Source of the DNA: Christensenella intestinihominis
GTDB lineage: Bacteria; Bacillota; Clostridia; Christensenellales; Christensenellaceae
DNA: 64,000 bases
Direction: 5' to 3'
NCBI RefSeq assembly: GCF_001678845.1
Contig: NZ_MAIQ01000001.1
Coordinates: 333,146 to 397,145, forward strand
A program made the translations under genes and the position numbers. Below the pieces are notes generated by a model. The model was not told where the DNA came from. It was given only the letters and a program-made list of their open reading frames with translations, and made no database searches. Shown piece after piece: positions 1 to 9,166 of the stretch. Each line of letters opens with the position of its first letter. The first letter of the stretch is position 1.

Positions 1-205
1 TAATATTTTCGGAGCCGTCCGTCTTGATCCGTACGCCCTTTTGCAGGTTATCGCCTTTAAACAGATTGGAAATCATTTCCGTAATGTTTTTCTGCGACAT
101 TCCAACAAGGCCATAGCACTCAAGCGCGCTGTATCCTGCAATCGACGCAATATAGTCTTCCGTATAGGTTACCGTTCCCAAATCGACCTTTAAACTTGCA
201 CTCAT
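1..205 (-). CDS. Asp23/Gls24 family envelope-stress protein (YloU-like), partial
   Basis: The first 68 codons are present; the rest lies beyond the left edge. The N-terminus carries the pattern VTYTEDYIASIAGYSALEC followed by GLVGM, typical of Asp23/Gls24 (DUF322) proteins, small cytoplasmic or membrane-associated proteins linked to envelope stress. In Firmicutes a yloU gene of this family normally lies directly divergent from rpmB and is followed by the fatty-acid kinase gene fakA, exactly this setting. The start is ATG at 205 with an AGGAGG ribosome site 8 bases upstream. A consensus promoter lies at 238-266. Confidence 0.88.
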   Translation of the reverse strand, partial: MSASLKVDLGTVTYTEDYIASIAGYSALECYGLVGMSQKNITEMISNLFKGDNLQKGVRIKTDGSENI

Positions 206-237
206 GAGAAAAACCTCCTAATGGTTTATTGATAATT

Positions 238-266
238 ATTATATAACAACTTATTGCCAATATCAA
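238..266 (-). promoter_or_regulatory. SigA-type promoter of the Asp23 gene
   Basis: On the minus strand TTGATA is followed by 17 bases and TATAAT. It lies 33 bases upstream of the Asp23 start codon, in the gap shared with the divergent rpmB promoter. Confidence 0.75.
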
Positions 267-317
267 TCGCCTATCCGCCTTATAGAAAGCAATTTAGCAT
301 ACATTTCCAAAAAACCC

Positions 318-346
318 TTGCATTGAGCGCCCATTAATGGTAAAAT
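318..346 (+). promoter_or_regulatory. SigA-type promoter of rpmB
   Basis: TTGCAT, a 17-base spacer and TAAAAT lie 42 bases upstream of the rpmB start. The divergent gap between the two promoters is AT-rich and holds no obvious operator. Confidence 0.65.
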
Positions 347-388
347 AAACGCTGTTTGAACGTACACACCAAGAGGGAGGTGTTTTAG

Positions 389-580
389 ATGGCAAAATAT
401 TGTGAGATTTGTTCAAAAGGCGTTGTGTCCGGCAACAAAGTCAGCCACTCGCACAGAACATCCAAAAGAATTTGGGCTCCAAACGTACAGCGTGTCAGGG
501 TCATTGAAAATGGGACTCCTACAAGAAAATACGTATGCACGCGTTGCCTTCGTTCCGGAAAAGTCGAACGCTACGTATAA
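389..580 (+). CDS. rpmB: 50S ribosomal protein L28
   Basis: This 63-residue protein is a structural component of the large ribosomal subunit. The whole length matches L28: MAKYCEICSKG at the start, the RTSKRIWAPNVQRVRV core and CTRCLRSGKV near the end. Two CxxC pairs (residues 5-8 and 50-53) show it is the zinc-binding form of L28; many bacteria also keep a Cys-free paralogue for zinc starvation, not seen here. The start is ATG with GGGAGGTG 8 bases upstream. It is monocistronic, with its own promoter and terminator, and diverges from the Asp23 gene as in other Firmicutes. Confidence 0.97.
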   Translation: MAKYCEICSKGVVSGNKVSHSHRTSKRIWAPNVQRVRVIENGTPTRKYVCTRCLRSGKVERYV

Positions 581-604
581 TTTAAACCCGAGAAACAAAA
601 TTTT

Positions 605-637
605 GGACAGATGCAAAAGCATCTGTCCTGTTTTTTT
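605..637 (+). terminator. rpmB: Rho-independent terminator of rpmB
   Basis: A perfect 10-bp stem (GGACAGATGC / GCATCTGTCC) with an AAAA loop is followed by a run of seven T. It reaches the stop codon of the convergent thiN gene. Confidence 0.88.
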
Positions 638-1262
638 ATTGCTTGTCTTTACAAATGAACACAAAATCATCGCTTTCAATCCTGGCATGCTCTTCCACGA
701 AAAGATTGCTCACCCCGCGCGGCTTTTCGTTGGTAAGAAGAAGGCGTTCCAGCGGATAATAAAGACCGCGCGCAGTTACCACGGCCCGCTTGTTCATCGG
801 AATAATCGATACGGTCTGCCCTTTTTTCCCATACAGGTCAAAGGTTCCGTTATGGAGGGTGATTTCCTGTTCGTCGTCCTCAATCGTAAGAAAAGCGCCT
901 TTTTCAAGCGCATATTTCAGCAGCATCAAATTAGAGAGCAGATGGTCGATCCGTCCGCCCGTCGCACCAAGCAGCAATATTTCATCCGCCCCATGCTCCA
1001 CGGCCATATCCACCGCGAGCGCCGCGTCCGTTTCGTTTTTCTCCGCAGGGACTGCGGCCAAATTGCTTTTTTCACGGTAAGCCTCAAGAAGCCCCGGTTC
1101 CACGGAATCCATATCTCCTATAATAAAATCGGGAACAAGATTAAAATTTTGGAACACCCGCAGGCCGCCGTCGACCGCAATTGTTATATCCGCCTTATGG
1201 GCCGCGCGTAAGAACAGTTCACGGCCCGGTGCGAGGCCGGAAGCAACCAGCAAAGCTTTCAT
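636..1262 (-). CDS. thiN: Thiamine pyrophosphokinase
   Basis: 208 residues. Thiamine pyrophosphokinase transfers pyrophosphate from ATP to thiamine, making thiamine pyrophosphate in the cytosol. The ALLVASG start, AVDGGLRVF, PDFIIGDMDSV and LLGATGGRIDHLLSNL motifs are those of the TPK catalytic and TPK_B1 domains. The frame is open further upstream, but those 35 extra codons lie inside rpe and have no family similarity; ATG at 1262 starts one base after the rpe stop (TAAAATG), so I chose it. It is the last gene of the long housekeeping operon, its usual place after rsgA and rpe in Firmicutes. Confidence 0.94.
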   Translation of the reverse strand: MKALLVASGLAPGRELFLRAAHKADITIAVDGGLRVFQNFNLVPDFIIGDMDSVEPGLLEAYREKSNLAAVPAEKNETDAALAVDMAVEHGADEILLLGATGGRIDHLLSNLMLLKYALEKGAFLTIEDDEQEITLHNGTFDLYGKKGQTVSIIPMNKRAVVTARGLYYPLERLLLTNEKPRGVSNLFVEEHARIESDDFVFICKDKQ

Positions 1263-1263
1263 T

Positions 1264-1911
1264 TTACTCGCCCCGCAAGGTGCGCACCGCCAGCGCCGGG
1301 TCATCCGCGCCAAACACCGCGCTGCCCGCAACAAGAACGGTTGCCCCTGCCTCCCGGAGCTGTGCACAATTTTTCATGTCCACACCGCCGTCCACCTCGA
1401 TATCGATTTCCTTCCCTGCCGCGTCGATCATCGCGCGAAGGTCGGCAACCTTCTGCATGACCGCCGGAATGAAGCTCTGCCCGCCATAGCCCGGGTTTAC
1501 CGACATCAGCAGAATCAGGTCCACATCGTCAAGGACGTATTTCACCATTTCAAGCGGCGTGGCGGGATTCAGCACAACGCCCGGTTTTTTCCCGCACTGC
1601 GCAATTTGCTTTAATACCCTCTGCAAATGATCTGTCGCTTCCGCATGAACGGTAATAAAATCCGCTCCTGCCTCTGCAAAGCGCTCAACATAACGTTCCG
1701 GCTGCACAATCATCAAATGCACATCGAGCGGAAGCTCGCTGATGTCCTTCAGACGTGAAATCATCTGGAAGCCAAACGAAATGTTCGGGACGAACACACC
1801 GTCCATGACGTCGCAGTGCAAATAATCTGCCCCGGCGCGTTCCATCAGCCGTACGCCTTGCTCCATATTACAAAAATCTGCCGATAATAAAGAAGGTGCT
1901 ACTTTTGTCAT
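1264..1911 (-). CDS. rpe: Ribulose-phosphate 3-epimerase
   Basis: 215 residues, a TIM barrel that interconverts ribulose 5-phosphate and xylulose 5-phosphate in the pentose phosphate pathway. Visible signatures are KVAPSLLSADF at the start, HCDVMDGVFVPNISFG, LDVHLMI, SVNPGYGGQSF and EVDGGV, which together contain the metal ligands (His, Asp, His, Asp) and phosphate-binding loop. I used ATG at 1911, where MTKVAPSLL begins, rather than the longer open frame through the end of rsgA. GGAGGAAAAGTG at the end of rsgA serves as ribosome site, so the two genes are probably translationally coupled. Confidence 0.96.
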   Translation of the reverse strand: MTKVAPSLLSADFCNMEQGVRLMERAGADYLHCDVMDGVFVPNISFGFQMISRLKDISELPLDVHLMIVQPERYVERFAEAGADFITVHAEATDHLQRVLKQIAQCGKKPGVVLNPATPLEMVKYVLDDVDLILLMSVNPGYGGQSFIPAVMQKVADLRAMIDAAGKEIDIEVDGGVDMKNCAQLREAGATVLVAGSAVFGADDPALAVRTLRGE

Positions 1912-1912
1912 A

Positions 1913-2749
1913 TCACTTTTCCTCCAAAGAATGAATGATCCGCAAATACCGTTCATAACGTTCGCGGTTAATTTCTCCCGTTTCCACCGCCTGTTTCACG
2001 GTGCAGTCCGGCTCCCGGTCATGCATGCAGGAAACAAACCTGCAAGTCTTTCCAAACCTGCGAAATTCCGGATAACAGCCTGCAATTTCTTTTTTCTCCA
2101 GTTCCATCTCAAACATGGAAAAGCCGGGAGTATCCACGATGTATGCATCACAGTCCCGGATATAAAACAACTCCGCCTGGCGCGTCGTATGCCTGCCCCG
2201 GTCCGTCTTTTTACTGAGCCCCCCGGTTTCAAGCCCAAAGGATTCATCGAGGCGGTTCACCAGCGAAGACTTCCCGACCGCCGATTGTCCGGCAAGGCAC
2301 ACGCACATGGACCTGATCCTGTCTTTTAATCCGCCGATTCCTTCGCTGTTCCTGGCAGATGTCAGGACCGTATCGTAGCATGCGTATTGCTCCTCCAGTT
2401 CCCTTGCCCGTTCGCTGTCGGCATCCGTCTTATTGATTACCACCACGGGCTCAATATTATTCTGCTCTGCCTGAATCAGCAATTTATCGGCCAGCACCAG
2501 GTCAGCCGCCGGTTTTCCTGCCGAAAGCACCAGGAGTATCCTGTCGATGTTTGCCACCGCCGGACGTTTGACCGCATTTCTGCGCGGCAATATCTCTTCA
2601 ATGGAACTATATCCGGTAAGGTCTTCAAATTCCACGAAATCGCCAACCATCGGCTTCATTTTTTCTTTGCGGAACCGGCCGCGCGCTTTACATTCGTGAA
2701 CCGTTCCGTTTCCATCGCTCACATAATAAAAGCCGCCGATTCCTTTCAC
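1913..2749 (-). CDS. rsgA: Ribosome small subunit-dependent GTPase A
   Basis: 278 residues. RsgA is a circularly permuted GTPase that acts late in 30S ribosome maturation. An N-terminal OB fold is followed by the permuted G motifs: NKTD (106-109), GQSAVGKSS (154-162) and DTPG (206-209). The C-terminus holds the zinc site C236, C241, H243, C249. The start is GTG at 2749 after GGGGAAGG; VKGIGGFYYV aligns with the start of the Bacillus protein. It lies between prkC and rpe, the normal order, and RsgA is a known PrkC substrate in Bacillus. Confidence 0.96.
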   Translation of the reverse strand: MKGIGGFYYVSDGNGTVHECKARGRFRKEKMKPMVGDFVEFEDLTGYSSIEEILPRRNAVKRPAVANIDRILLVLSAGKPAADLVLADKLLIQAEQNNIEPVVVINKTDADSERARELEEQYACYDTVLTSARNSEGIGGLKDRIRSMCVCLAGQSAVGKSSLVNRLDESFGLETGGLSKKTDRGRHTTRQAELFYIRDCDAYIVDTPGFSMFEMELEKKEIAGCYPEFRRFGKTCRFVSCMHDREPDCTVKQAVETGEINRERYERYLRIIHSLEEK

Positions 2750-2770
2750 GATCCTTCCCCGGATAGGTCC

Positions 2771-4654
2771 TTACCCCCTTACGAATTCTACCGTTTCTGT
2801 CTTTACCTGGATATCGTTAAGGAAAATTGCCAGGTCTTTTTGTACAGAGTCTTCCTCGGAATCGATTACAATTGTTCCGGTGGGCTCGATTATCTGATCG
2901 CCCGCCTCTACAACCGCGCTATAGATGATATAATAAACGGAAACTCCGTCGACATTCCCGGGGATTCCAATTCGCAGGGACGTCCCGTCCTTCGGGATGT
3001 TGAGTTCAATCGGTTCCGCTACCTTATATCTCCTGCCGCCCGCCTCTGGAATGGTCAGCTCTACTGAGCTGTTGGCGGAAATTTCCGTGTTCTCCGTCGG
3101 TTTCTGTGAAATTACCGTATTTTCCCCTTCGCTGCTGTCCTTCTCATAAATGAAAAACAGATTCAAATCCTTGAGCTTTAATACATTAAGCGCATCGGGA
3201 AGCTGCATACTTTGGACATTCGGCATTGAAATTTTCTGGATATCCGGCGACGCTTTGACCGTAAGCCACACACTTCCGCTTCCGGAAACGGATTCTCCTG
3301 CAGCGGGATGCTGGTCTATAACATACCCGATTGGCGCATCCCCTGTCGTATCCTCCACAATTTGATCCCATTCAATTCCATTTTCAAGCAAAATTTTCTC
3401 TGCCTGTGTCCTGTCCATGTTGGTTACGTCCGGCATAATATCGGACCCCGTTCCATTGCTTACAATGAGCGTCAGCGGGTCGTCTTTTTTAAATTCGGTT
3501 CCGGCCGCGGGGTCCTGGCGTATGACAACCCCCTTCTCCGCCTCCGCGGAATTCTCATAGGTTACGGTGGGCATGGAGGTCACCTTCTGCGCCGATTCGA
3601 CAGCATTTTTTTCCGTCATTCCCACAAAGTCGGGCAGCGGCAGCGGCCGGTCGGCATTGAAATTAATCACTGCGCTTACCACTGCGATGATTGCAAAAAC
3701 AACGACAGCAGCAACTCCGAACATCAAAACCAGGCGTTTCACACTTTTCTTCGAACGCTTTGCATGCGCTTCCTCGATATGCTGCTGTGTACGCTTGCTC
3801 TCGCTGTACTTTACATATTCTCCATCCGGCTCGGACAGGCACCGCTGCAAATCTTCATACATATTAAATGCAGACTTATAACGGAAATGTTTATCCTTTT
3901 GGGTTGCCTTCTGGATAATTTTATTGATACTTTCAGGGAGGGAAGGCGCGAGCTCCCTCGCGTCCGGCATCGGGTCGTTAATGTGCTTCAGCGCAATCGC
4001 AACGGACGTATCCGCATCAAACGGAACTTTCCCGGTTACCATCTCATAAAGCAAAATCCCCAGCGAATAAATATCGGAACGCTTATCGACCCGTTCACCG
4101 CGCGCCTGCTCCGGGGAAAAATAATGCACGGAACCCATTACGCTTCCTTCCTCCGCCGTAATTGTGTTTTGGGCAATGTTGCGCGCAATCCCGAAATCTG
4201 CGATATAAGGTTCTCCGGTCATATCGATCATTACGTTGTGCGGCTTGATATCCCGGTGCACAAAGCCCTTCACATGCGCATATTCGAGCGCAAGGCAAAG
4301 CTTTTTTGCCACGGCTACCGCATATTTTACGGGAAGCGGCCCGTTTACATTGATTAAATGCTTGAGTGTTTTTCCCTCAATAAGGTCCATGACAATATAA
4401 TAGGTTCCATTATCAAGACCGGCATCGTAGGCGCGGATAATATTGGCATGGCGAAGCTTCGCCGCAGCCTGCACTTCTTTCTTGAACCGCTGCACGAATT
4501 CTTCGTTTTCCGTAAGCTCGGGTTTCAGAACCTTAACAGCGACAATTTGCTTGGTAAGCTCGTCCATCGCCCTATAAATATAAGCGGACCCGCCCGAATC
4601 TATTTGCTCGATCAACCGGTAACGCCCGGCAAGCACTGTATCCGGTCCAATCAT
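2771..4654 (-). CDS. prkC: PASTA-domain Ser/Thr protein kinase
   Basis: 627 residues. This membrane kinase senses muropeptides or cell-wall precursors and phosphorylates cytoplasmic proteins. The kinase domain (about 10-275) has the glycine loop DSGGSAYIY, Lys41 in AVKVL, HRDIKPHN with catalytic Asp135, and DFG at 153-155. Residues 308-330 form one membrane helix. Outside are three PASTA repeats (about 338-402, 403-468, 469-542) and a C-terminal segment of about 85 residues after the last repeat that is not PASTA. ATGA overlap with prpC puts kinase and phosphatase under one translation unit. Confidence 0.96.
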   Translation of the reverse strand: MIGPDTVLAGRYRLIEQIDSGGSAYIYRAMDELTKQIVAVKVLKPELTENEEFVQRFKKEVQAAAKLRHANIIRAYDAGLDNGTYYIVMDLIEGKTLKHLINVNGPLPVKYAVAVAKKLCLALEYAHVKGFVHRDIKPHNVMIDMTGEPYIADFGIARNIAQNTITAEEGSVMGSVHYFSPEQARGERVDKRSDIYSLGILLYEMVTGKVPFDADTSVAIALKHINDPMPDARELAPSLPESINKIIQKATQKDKHFRYKSAFNMYEDLQRCLSEPDGEYVKYSESKRTQQHIEEAHAKRSKKSVKRLVLMFGVAAVVVFAIIAVVSAVINFNADRPLPLPDFVGMTEKNAVESAQKVTSMPTVTYENSAEAEKGVVIRQDPAAGTEFKKDDPLTLIVSNGTGSDIMPDVTNMDRTQAEKILLENGIEWDQIVEDTTGDAPIGYVIDQHPAAGESVSGSGSVWLTVKASPDIQKISMPNVQSMQLPDALNVLKLKDLNLFFIYEKDSSEGENTVISQKPTENTEISANSSVELTIPEAGGRRYKVAEPIELNIPKDGTSLRIGIPGNVDGVSVYYIIYSAVVEAGDQIIEPTGTIVIDSEEDSVQKDLAIFLNDIQVKTETVEFVRG

Positions 4655-5385
4655 AGCGCTCCCCCTTCATGCGTACGCTGCGCAAGGACGACTGAAATAT
4701 TGTCTTTTCCGCCGCCGTCAAGGGCTACGTCAATCAGCTTCCGGGCTTTCTCTTCAAGCTGTTCCGACCCTGCCAGGATGTCAAACATAATCTTCTTGTT
4801 CGTGTAATTGGAAAGCCCATCCGAGCATAAAAGAATGATATCGTCATCCTGCCACTCAATGGTAAAGAAATCGACCTCCACATCCTTCATCCCAACCGAA
4901 CGTGTAATAATGTTTTTGAAGGGATAATCTTCCGCGGCTCCTTTCTTGATGACGCCGCTGTCTATGAGATGCTGTACATAGGTATGGTCTTTCGTTACTT
5001 TGTAAATATCGTTGGCGCGTTTGTGATAGGCGCGGGAATCGCCTACCTGCGCGATAATAATGCTGTCTCCCTCGAATGCGGCAAAGGTGAGCGTCGTTCC
5101 CATCCCCTGGAATGCAGGCTCTTCAGCCACCGCGTCAATCAGCCGCTGGTTGACAAAACGGATTGCATCCAAAATTTGCTGTTCGGTCAATTTTTCCTGG
5201 CCAAGCGCACTGATGTAGCGTTCCAACTCGGTACATACCATGCCGCTTGCGACTTCCCCTGCCGCATGTCCGCCCATACCGTCCGCCACAAGCATATAAT
5301 AAGGCGCCGTTTGGTCATGCACCAGTATGGAATCCTCGTTTGTCGTCCTGACTTTGCCAATATGGCTCAATGCTACCGTCTTCAT
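4651..5385 (-). CDS. prpC: PP2C-family Ser/Thr phosphatase
   Basis: 244 residues. PrpC/Stp removes the phosphates placed by PrkC. The PPM metal-binding motifs are all present: RTTNEDSILV, VADGMGGHAAGEVAS, FAAFEGDSIIIAQVGDSRAY and CSDGLSNY, with DGGGKDNISVVL near the end. These carry the aspartates for the two metal ions. Its ATG overlaps the rlmN stop and its TGA overlaps the prkC start, each by four bases, so the three genes are tightly coupled. Confidence 0.96.
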   Translation of the reverse strand: MKTVALSHIGKVRTTNEDSILVHDQTAPYYMLVADGMGGHAAGEVASGMVCTELERYISALGQEKLTEQQILDAIRFVNQRLIDAVAEEPAFQGMGTTLTFAAFEGDSIIIAQVGDSRAYHKRANDIYKVTKDHTYVQHLIDSGVIKKGAAEDYPFKNIITRSVGMKDVEVDFFTIEWQDDDIILLCSDGLSNYTNKKIMFDILAGSEQLEEKARKLIDVALDGGGKDNISVVLAQRTHEGGAL

Positions 5386-6425
5386 GCCTTGTCCCCGTTT
5401 TCACCAATATATTGCTGTCTCAGCTGCCCGCACGCGCCCGCAATATCGCCGCCCATGGATTTTCTTACCGTGGCGGAAATTCCTTCCCTCTCGAGCCGCT
5501 CACAGAACGCATATACCTTGCGCTTGTCCGGCGCTTTGAGGGCGATTCCGTCATTCCCGTTGAGCGGGATCAGGTTCACATGGCAGTTAATGCCGCGCAG
5601 CGCATCCTTTAACAAAAAAACATCTTCCTGTGTATCGTTGAAGCCGTCAATTACGGCATATTCTATTATAATACGCCGTCCTGTTTTTAAAAAGTAGGTT
5701 TTTGCCGCTTCAAGAATTTGTTGTACCGTATATTTTTTTGCCGTCGGCATAATCCGGGCGCGCTTTTCGTCGGAGGCCGCATGCAGGGAAATGGAAAGGG
5801 TTATCCCGAGCCCCTCCTCCGCAAAGCGCTTTATTTCTTCCACCATTCCACAGGAGGAAAGCGAAATACCGCGCAGGCCAATTCCCAGCCCGGCCGGGTC
5901 GTTTACCATGCGGATGAATTTCACTACATTTTCATAATTATCGAACGGTTCGCCCATGCCCATCAATACGATGTTGCCCAGGTTGCGTCCCTCTCCCTGG
6001 TCCGCGTTTACCGCTACGACCTGCGCAAGGATTTCCCCCGCCGTCAGGTTCCGCTTGAGGCCATCCCGGCACGATGCGCAAAACGCGCAGCCCATCCGGC
6101 ACCCAACCTGCGTGGATACGCACACGGTATTTCCATAATCCTTGTGCATGAACACGCTTTCAACGGTGCTCCCGTCCGCATACCGGAACAAATATTTTTT
6201 AGTTCCGTCCGCCGCCGTAAGCACACGGCATATCTCGGCATAGCCCTCCGTGTAATTCATGCGCAGCCTGCCGCGCAGTTCTTTTGAAATATCCGTCATT
6301 TCTTCGATCGGCTTTTGCTGGGCGATCCATTTCATGACCTGCTTTGCATGGAACGGCTTTTCGCCCATCCGGATAAATTCTTCCCGTAGTTCTCCAAGCG
6401 AACAATCGATCAATGATTTTTTCAT
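5382..6425 (-). CDS. rlmN: Dual-specificity 23S rRNA/tRNA adenosine C2-methyltransferase
   Basis: 347 residues. RlmN is a radical-SAM enzyme that methylates C2 of A2503 in 23S rRNA and A37 of some tRNAs. The cluster motif is CRMGCAFC, preceded by CVSTQVG and followed by NIVLMGMGEPFDNY. The C-terminal VRKSMGGDIAGACGQL carries the second catalytic cysteine that forms the covalent intermediate. The N-terminal helical domain is complete. It overlaps rsmB and prpC by four bases on either side. Confidence 0.96.
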   Translation of the reverse strand: MKKSLIDCSLGELREEFIRMGEKPFHAKQVMKWIAQQKPIEEMTDISKELRGRLRMNYTEGYAEICRVLTAADGTKKYLFRYADGSTVESVFMHKDYGNTVCVSTQVGCRMGCAFCASCRDGLKRNLTAGEILAQVVAVNADQGEGRNLGNIVLMGMGEPFDNYENVVKFIRMVNDPAGLGIGLRGISLSSCGMVEEIKRFAEEGLGITLSISLHAASDEKRARIMPTAKKYTVQQILEAAKTYFLKTGRRIIIEYAVIDGFNDTQEDVFLLKDALRGINCHVNLIPLNGNDGIALKAPDKRKVYAFCERLEREGISATVRKSMGGDIAGACGQLRQQYIGENGDKA

Positions 6426-7720
6426 AACCGCTTCAACCTCGCCATGAAAAATCCGTCGATGCTGTCGATATGCGGAAAAAGCTGCAGCATTCCATCGCCT
6501 GTCCGGTCCTTCAGCTCCCCGGGCAGGAAAGGGCTTAAGCTGTCTTCCGCAAATTCTTTATGCCGACTGAGGAATTCATGAATATTATCCTCATTCTCTG
6601 CTTTGTCAATCGTACAGGTGGAATAGAGCAGCACCCCGCCGGTCTTCACATAGGCTGCGCAGGTTTCCAGTATTTTTCGCTGTACCGCCGCCAAATCCGG
6701 AATATCTTCTTCCTTCTTGAAAATTTTAATATCCGGTTTGCGGTATAAAAGCCCAAGCGCGCTGCACGGGACATCCGCCAGCACCACATCGAACGCTTCC
6801 TTCCATTCAGGGCGGTACTCCGTTGCGTCTCCGGTGCAAATCGCGGCGTTTCCAACGCCCAACCGCTTAAAAGTGCGTTCCATCAGCTCTGCCCTATGCG
6901 GATGCAGTTCCATGGAAACGACCTTTCCTTCCCGGGCAAACCACGCCGCATAGGCGCTTTTTCCGCCGGGGGCGGCGCACGCGTCAAGGACATGAGCCTT
7001 GCCGTCAATTCCGGCCGCGCACACCGTAACCTGCGACGCCTCGCCCTGCACGGTAATCCGGCCCTCCCGGAAATCAGGCATTTCCCCGGCCGCCGTCATG
7101 CCCTTGATATAATACGCGTCTTCGCAATACAAGCCGGGCAGATACCCTTCGGGCGCACGATCCGCTTTCAGCCGGTTCAGCCGTACGCACGTAAGCGACC
7201 TGTCGCCCGTATAACTCATCATTTGCTCCGCCTGTTCTTCCCCATACTCGCGTATATATTTTTCACACAGCCATCTGGGATAACTGTAAAACACATGGAA
7301 ATATTCCACAGGGTCTTCATCGCGGTCGGGATAAACGAGCTTTCCGAAATTTTTGGATAGATTGCGCAGGACGGCGTTTACAAAGCCTTTGAGCTGCCGC
7401 TTTCCGGATTGTTCAGCCAGCTTTACGCTTTCGTTCACGGCGGCTGAAACAGGCACGGATTCAAAAAACAAAAGCTGGCAGGCCCCGAGGCGCAAAATGT
7501 TCATAATCACGGAATGAACCCGCTTTGCGGTAATAAATTGATTCAGCACGTAATCGATCCGAAAGAGGTTTTCAATCGTCGTATTTGCAAGCGCAGTAAT
7601 AAAGCGCTTATCCTCCACGCTCCAGCCCGCGGATAATACGCGCTTACATTCAAGATTCAAATAGCTTTCGTTTTTCAGCACGTTCGTTATAATTTCGAGT
7701 GCCGCCTGTCGTGCATTCAA
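6422..7720 (-). CDS. rsmB: 16S rRNA (cytosine-967-C5)-methyltransferase
   Basis: 432 residues. The first 130 residues form a NusB-like RNA-binding domain (ARQAALEIITNVL, LRLGACQLLFFESVP). The C-terminal methyltransferase has the SAM loop DACAAPGGKSAY, ADVPCSALG and LYSTCTI; the cysteines in the PC and TC motifs are the catalytic pair used by this family. It methylates C967 of 16S rRNA in other bacteria. The ATG overlaps the fmt stop by four bases. Confidence 0.95.
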   Translation of the reverse strand: MNARQAALEIITNVLKNESYLNLECKRVLSAGWSVEDKRFITALANTTIENLFRIDYVLNQFITAKRVHSVIMNILRLGACQLLFFESVPVSAAVNESVKLAEQSGKRQLKGFVNAVLRNLSKNFGKLVYPDRDEDPVEYFHVFYSYPRWLCEKYIREYGEEQAEQMMSYTGDRSLTCVRLNRLKADRAPEGYLPGLYCEDAYYIKGMTAAGEMPDFREGRITVQGEASQVTVCAAGIDGKAHVLDACAAPGGKSAYAAWFAREGKVVSMELHPHRAELMERTFKRLGVGNAAICTGDATEYRPEWKEAFDVVLADVPCSALGLLYRKPDIKIFKKEEDIPDLAAVQRKILETCAAYVKTGGVLLYSTCTIDKAENEDNIHEFLSRHKEFAEDSLSPFLPGELKDRTGDGMLQLFPHIDSIDGFFMARLKRL

Positions 7721-8682
7721 ATTATACTGTTCTCCCGTTTTTGAAATACATAGCCAGCCTCAAGCGGCCTGCCGCACAGACAGTCCCTTGCATCCATGCA
7801 GCGCGCGCCGCACCGTTTCAATTCTTCAATCGAGACAAGGCCATCCGCACAGCGGATTCCAAGCCCGCGTTTGCCGTCTGCATACAGCACGGTTCCGCAC
7901 GGCTCCTGCCCGGAATATTCGTGCGCTTCTACACGGTATACTTTAATTTTTTCATCGTGATACATCATATAGGCTTCCGGCGCCGGATTGGTTCCGCGCA
8001 CGAAATTGCGGATTTCTTCTCCGGTTTTTGTAAAATCGATTTCCCCAAAGCCACGCTTGAACATTGGAAAATACGTCGCGTCCGCTTCGTTTTGGGGTTT
8101 GCGCTCAAGCGTGCCGTCCGCAAGCTTTTCGAGCGTTCTTTTCAGCACTTCCGCCCCCAGGACGCTAAGTTTGTCGTAAAGCTGTCCCGCGGTCATGTCT
8201 TCCGGGATTCCCATGCTTTCCTGTTCAAGGATATCCCCCGCGTCAAGGGCGAGGGCCGTATACATCGTCGTTATGCCCGTTTCCTTTTCCCCGTTGATAA
8301 TCGCCCATTGTATAGGCGCTGCGCCGCGCAGCTTCGGGAGCAGGGACGCATGCACATTGATACAGCCATATTTTGGAATCTCCAGGATTTCTTCTGTCAG
8401 GATATGCCCGAAGGCCGCCGTAATCATCACATCCGGCGCGAGTTCCTTTAAAAGAGCAACCCCCTCCGGGACCCGGATTTTTTCAAACTGGTAAACGGGA
8501 ACGCCCGCCCCCTCCGCAACCGCCTTCACGGGCGGCGGAGTCAGCTTATGGCCCCTTCCGGCTTTCCTGTCCGGCTGCGTAATTACCGCCGCAAGGTTGT
8601 AACCCTCGCGGATCAACATTTCAAGGGAGGGAACCGCAAAGGCCGGCGTCCCCATAAAAACAATCTTAAAGTTCCTGTTCAT
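7717..8682 (-). CDS. fmt: Methionyl-tRNA formyltransferase
   Basis: 321 residues. Fmt formylates initiator Met-tRNA using 10-formyl-tetrahydrofolate. The N-terminal KIVFMGTPAFAVPSLE, the SLLPKLRGAAPIQWAI segment with the tRNA/folate loop, and GITTMYTALALDAGDIL are diagnostic; the C-terminal OB-like domain begins near residue 210. The start lies 17 bases inside the end of def. Pairing of fmt with def, which removes the formyl group, is nearly universal. Confidence 0.96.
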   Translation of the reverse strand: MNRNFKIVFMGTPAFAVPSLEMLIREGYNLAAVITQPDRKAGRGHKLTPPPVKAVAEGAGVPVYQFEKIRVPEGVALLKELAPDVMITAAFGHILTEEILEIPKYGCINVHASLLPKLRGAAPIQWAIINGEKETGITTMYTALALDAGDILEQESMGIPEDMTAGQLYDKLSVLGAEVLKRTLEKLADGTLERKPQNEADATYFPMFKRGFGEIDFTKTGEEIRNFVRGTNPAPEAYMMYHDEKIKVYRVEAHEYSGQEPCGTVLYADGKRGLGIRCADGLVSIEELKRCGARCMDARDCLCGRPLEAGYVFQKRENSII

Positions 8683-9154
8683 CTACATTCTCTCCGCCCT
8701 CGTCCGGCTCCACACGCTCCACCATCTTATCCGTAAATAAAATTCCGTCCAGATGGTCGATCTCATGTGCAAACGCGCGGGCAAGGAGGTCTTCCCCGAC
8801 ATATTCATGTTCTTCCCCATTGCGGTCCTGGGCGCGGACAGTTACTTTGGCGGGGCGAATCACGAAACCTACGTCATCCGGCAGGGAAAGGCAGCCTTCC
8901 TCCACCCGCTGCTGCCCTTCGGAATGTACGATTTCAGGATTAATCAGCTCTAAAAGTCCTTCGCCCACATCGATAACGACAACGCGCCGCAGCACCCCCA
9001 CCTGCGGGGCCGCAAGGCCCACGCCGCGGGCCTCGTACATAGTCTGCGCCATATCATCCAAAAGGTCTGTAATATGCTTATTGATTTTCGTTACAGGCCG
9101 CGAGGTCTTTCTCAGCCTCGGGTTGTCTTTTAAAAGTATGGTTCTTGTTGCCAT
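8666..9154 (-). CDS. def: Peptide deformylase
   Basis: 162 residues. Def removes the formyl group from nascent proteins. All three motifs of the metalloenzyme are present: GVGLAAPQVG (44-53), EGCLSLP (86-92, metal-binding Cys) and HEIDH (130-134, two His ligands and catalytic Glu). The 20-residue acidic C-terminal tail (EPDEGGENVDEQEL) is longer than the catalytic core needs. It overlaps the start of fmt and follows priA by 12 bases. Confidence 0.96.
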   Translation of the reverse strand: MATRTILLKDNPRLRKTSRPVTKINKHITDLLDDMAQTMYEARGVGLAAPQVGVLRRVVVIDVGEGLLELINPEIVHSEGQQRVEEGCLSLPDDVGFVIRPAKVTVRAQDRNGEEHEYVGEDLLARAFAHEIDHLDGILFTDKMVERVEPDEGGENVDEQEL

Positions 9155-9166
9155 ATGCTTCCTCCG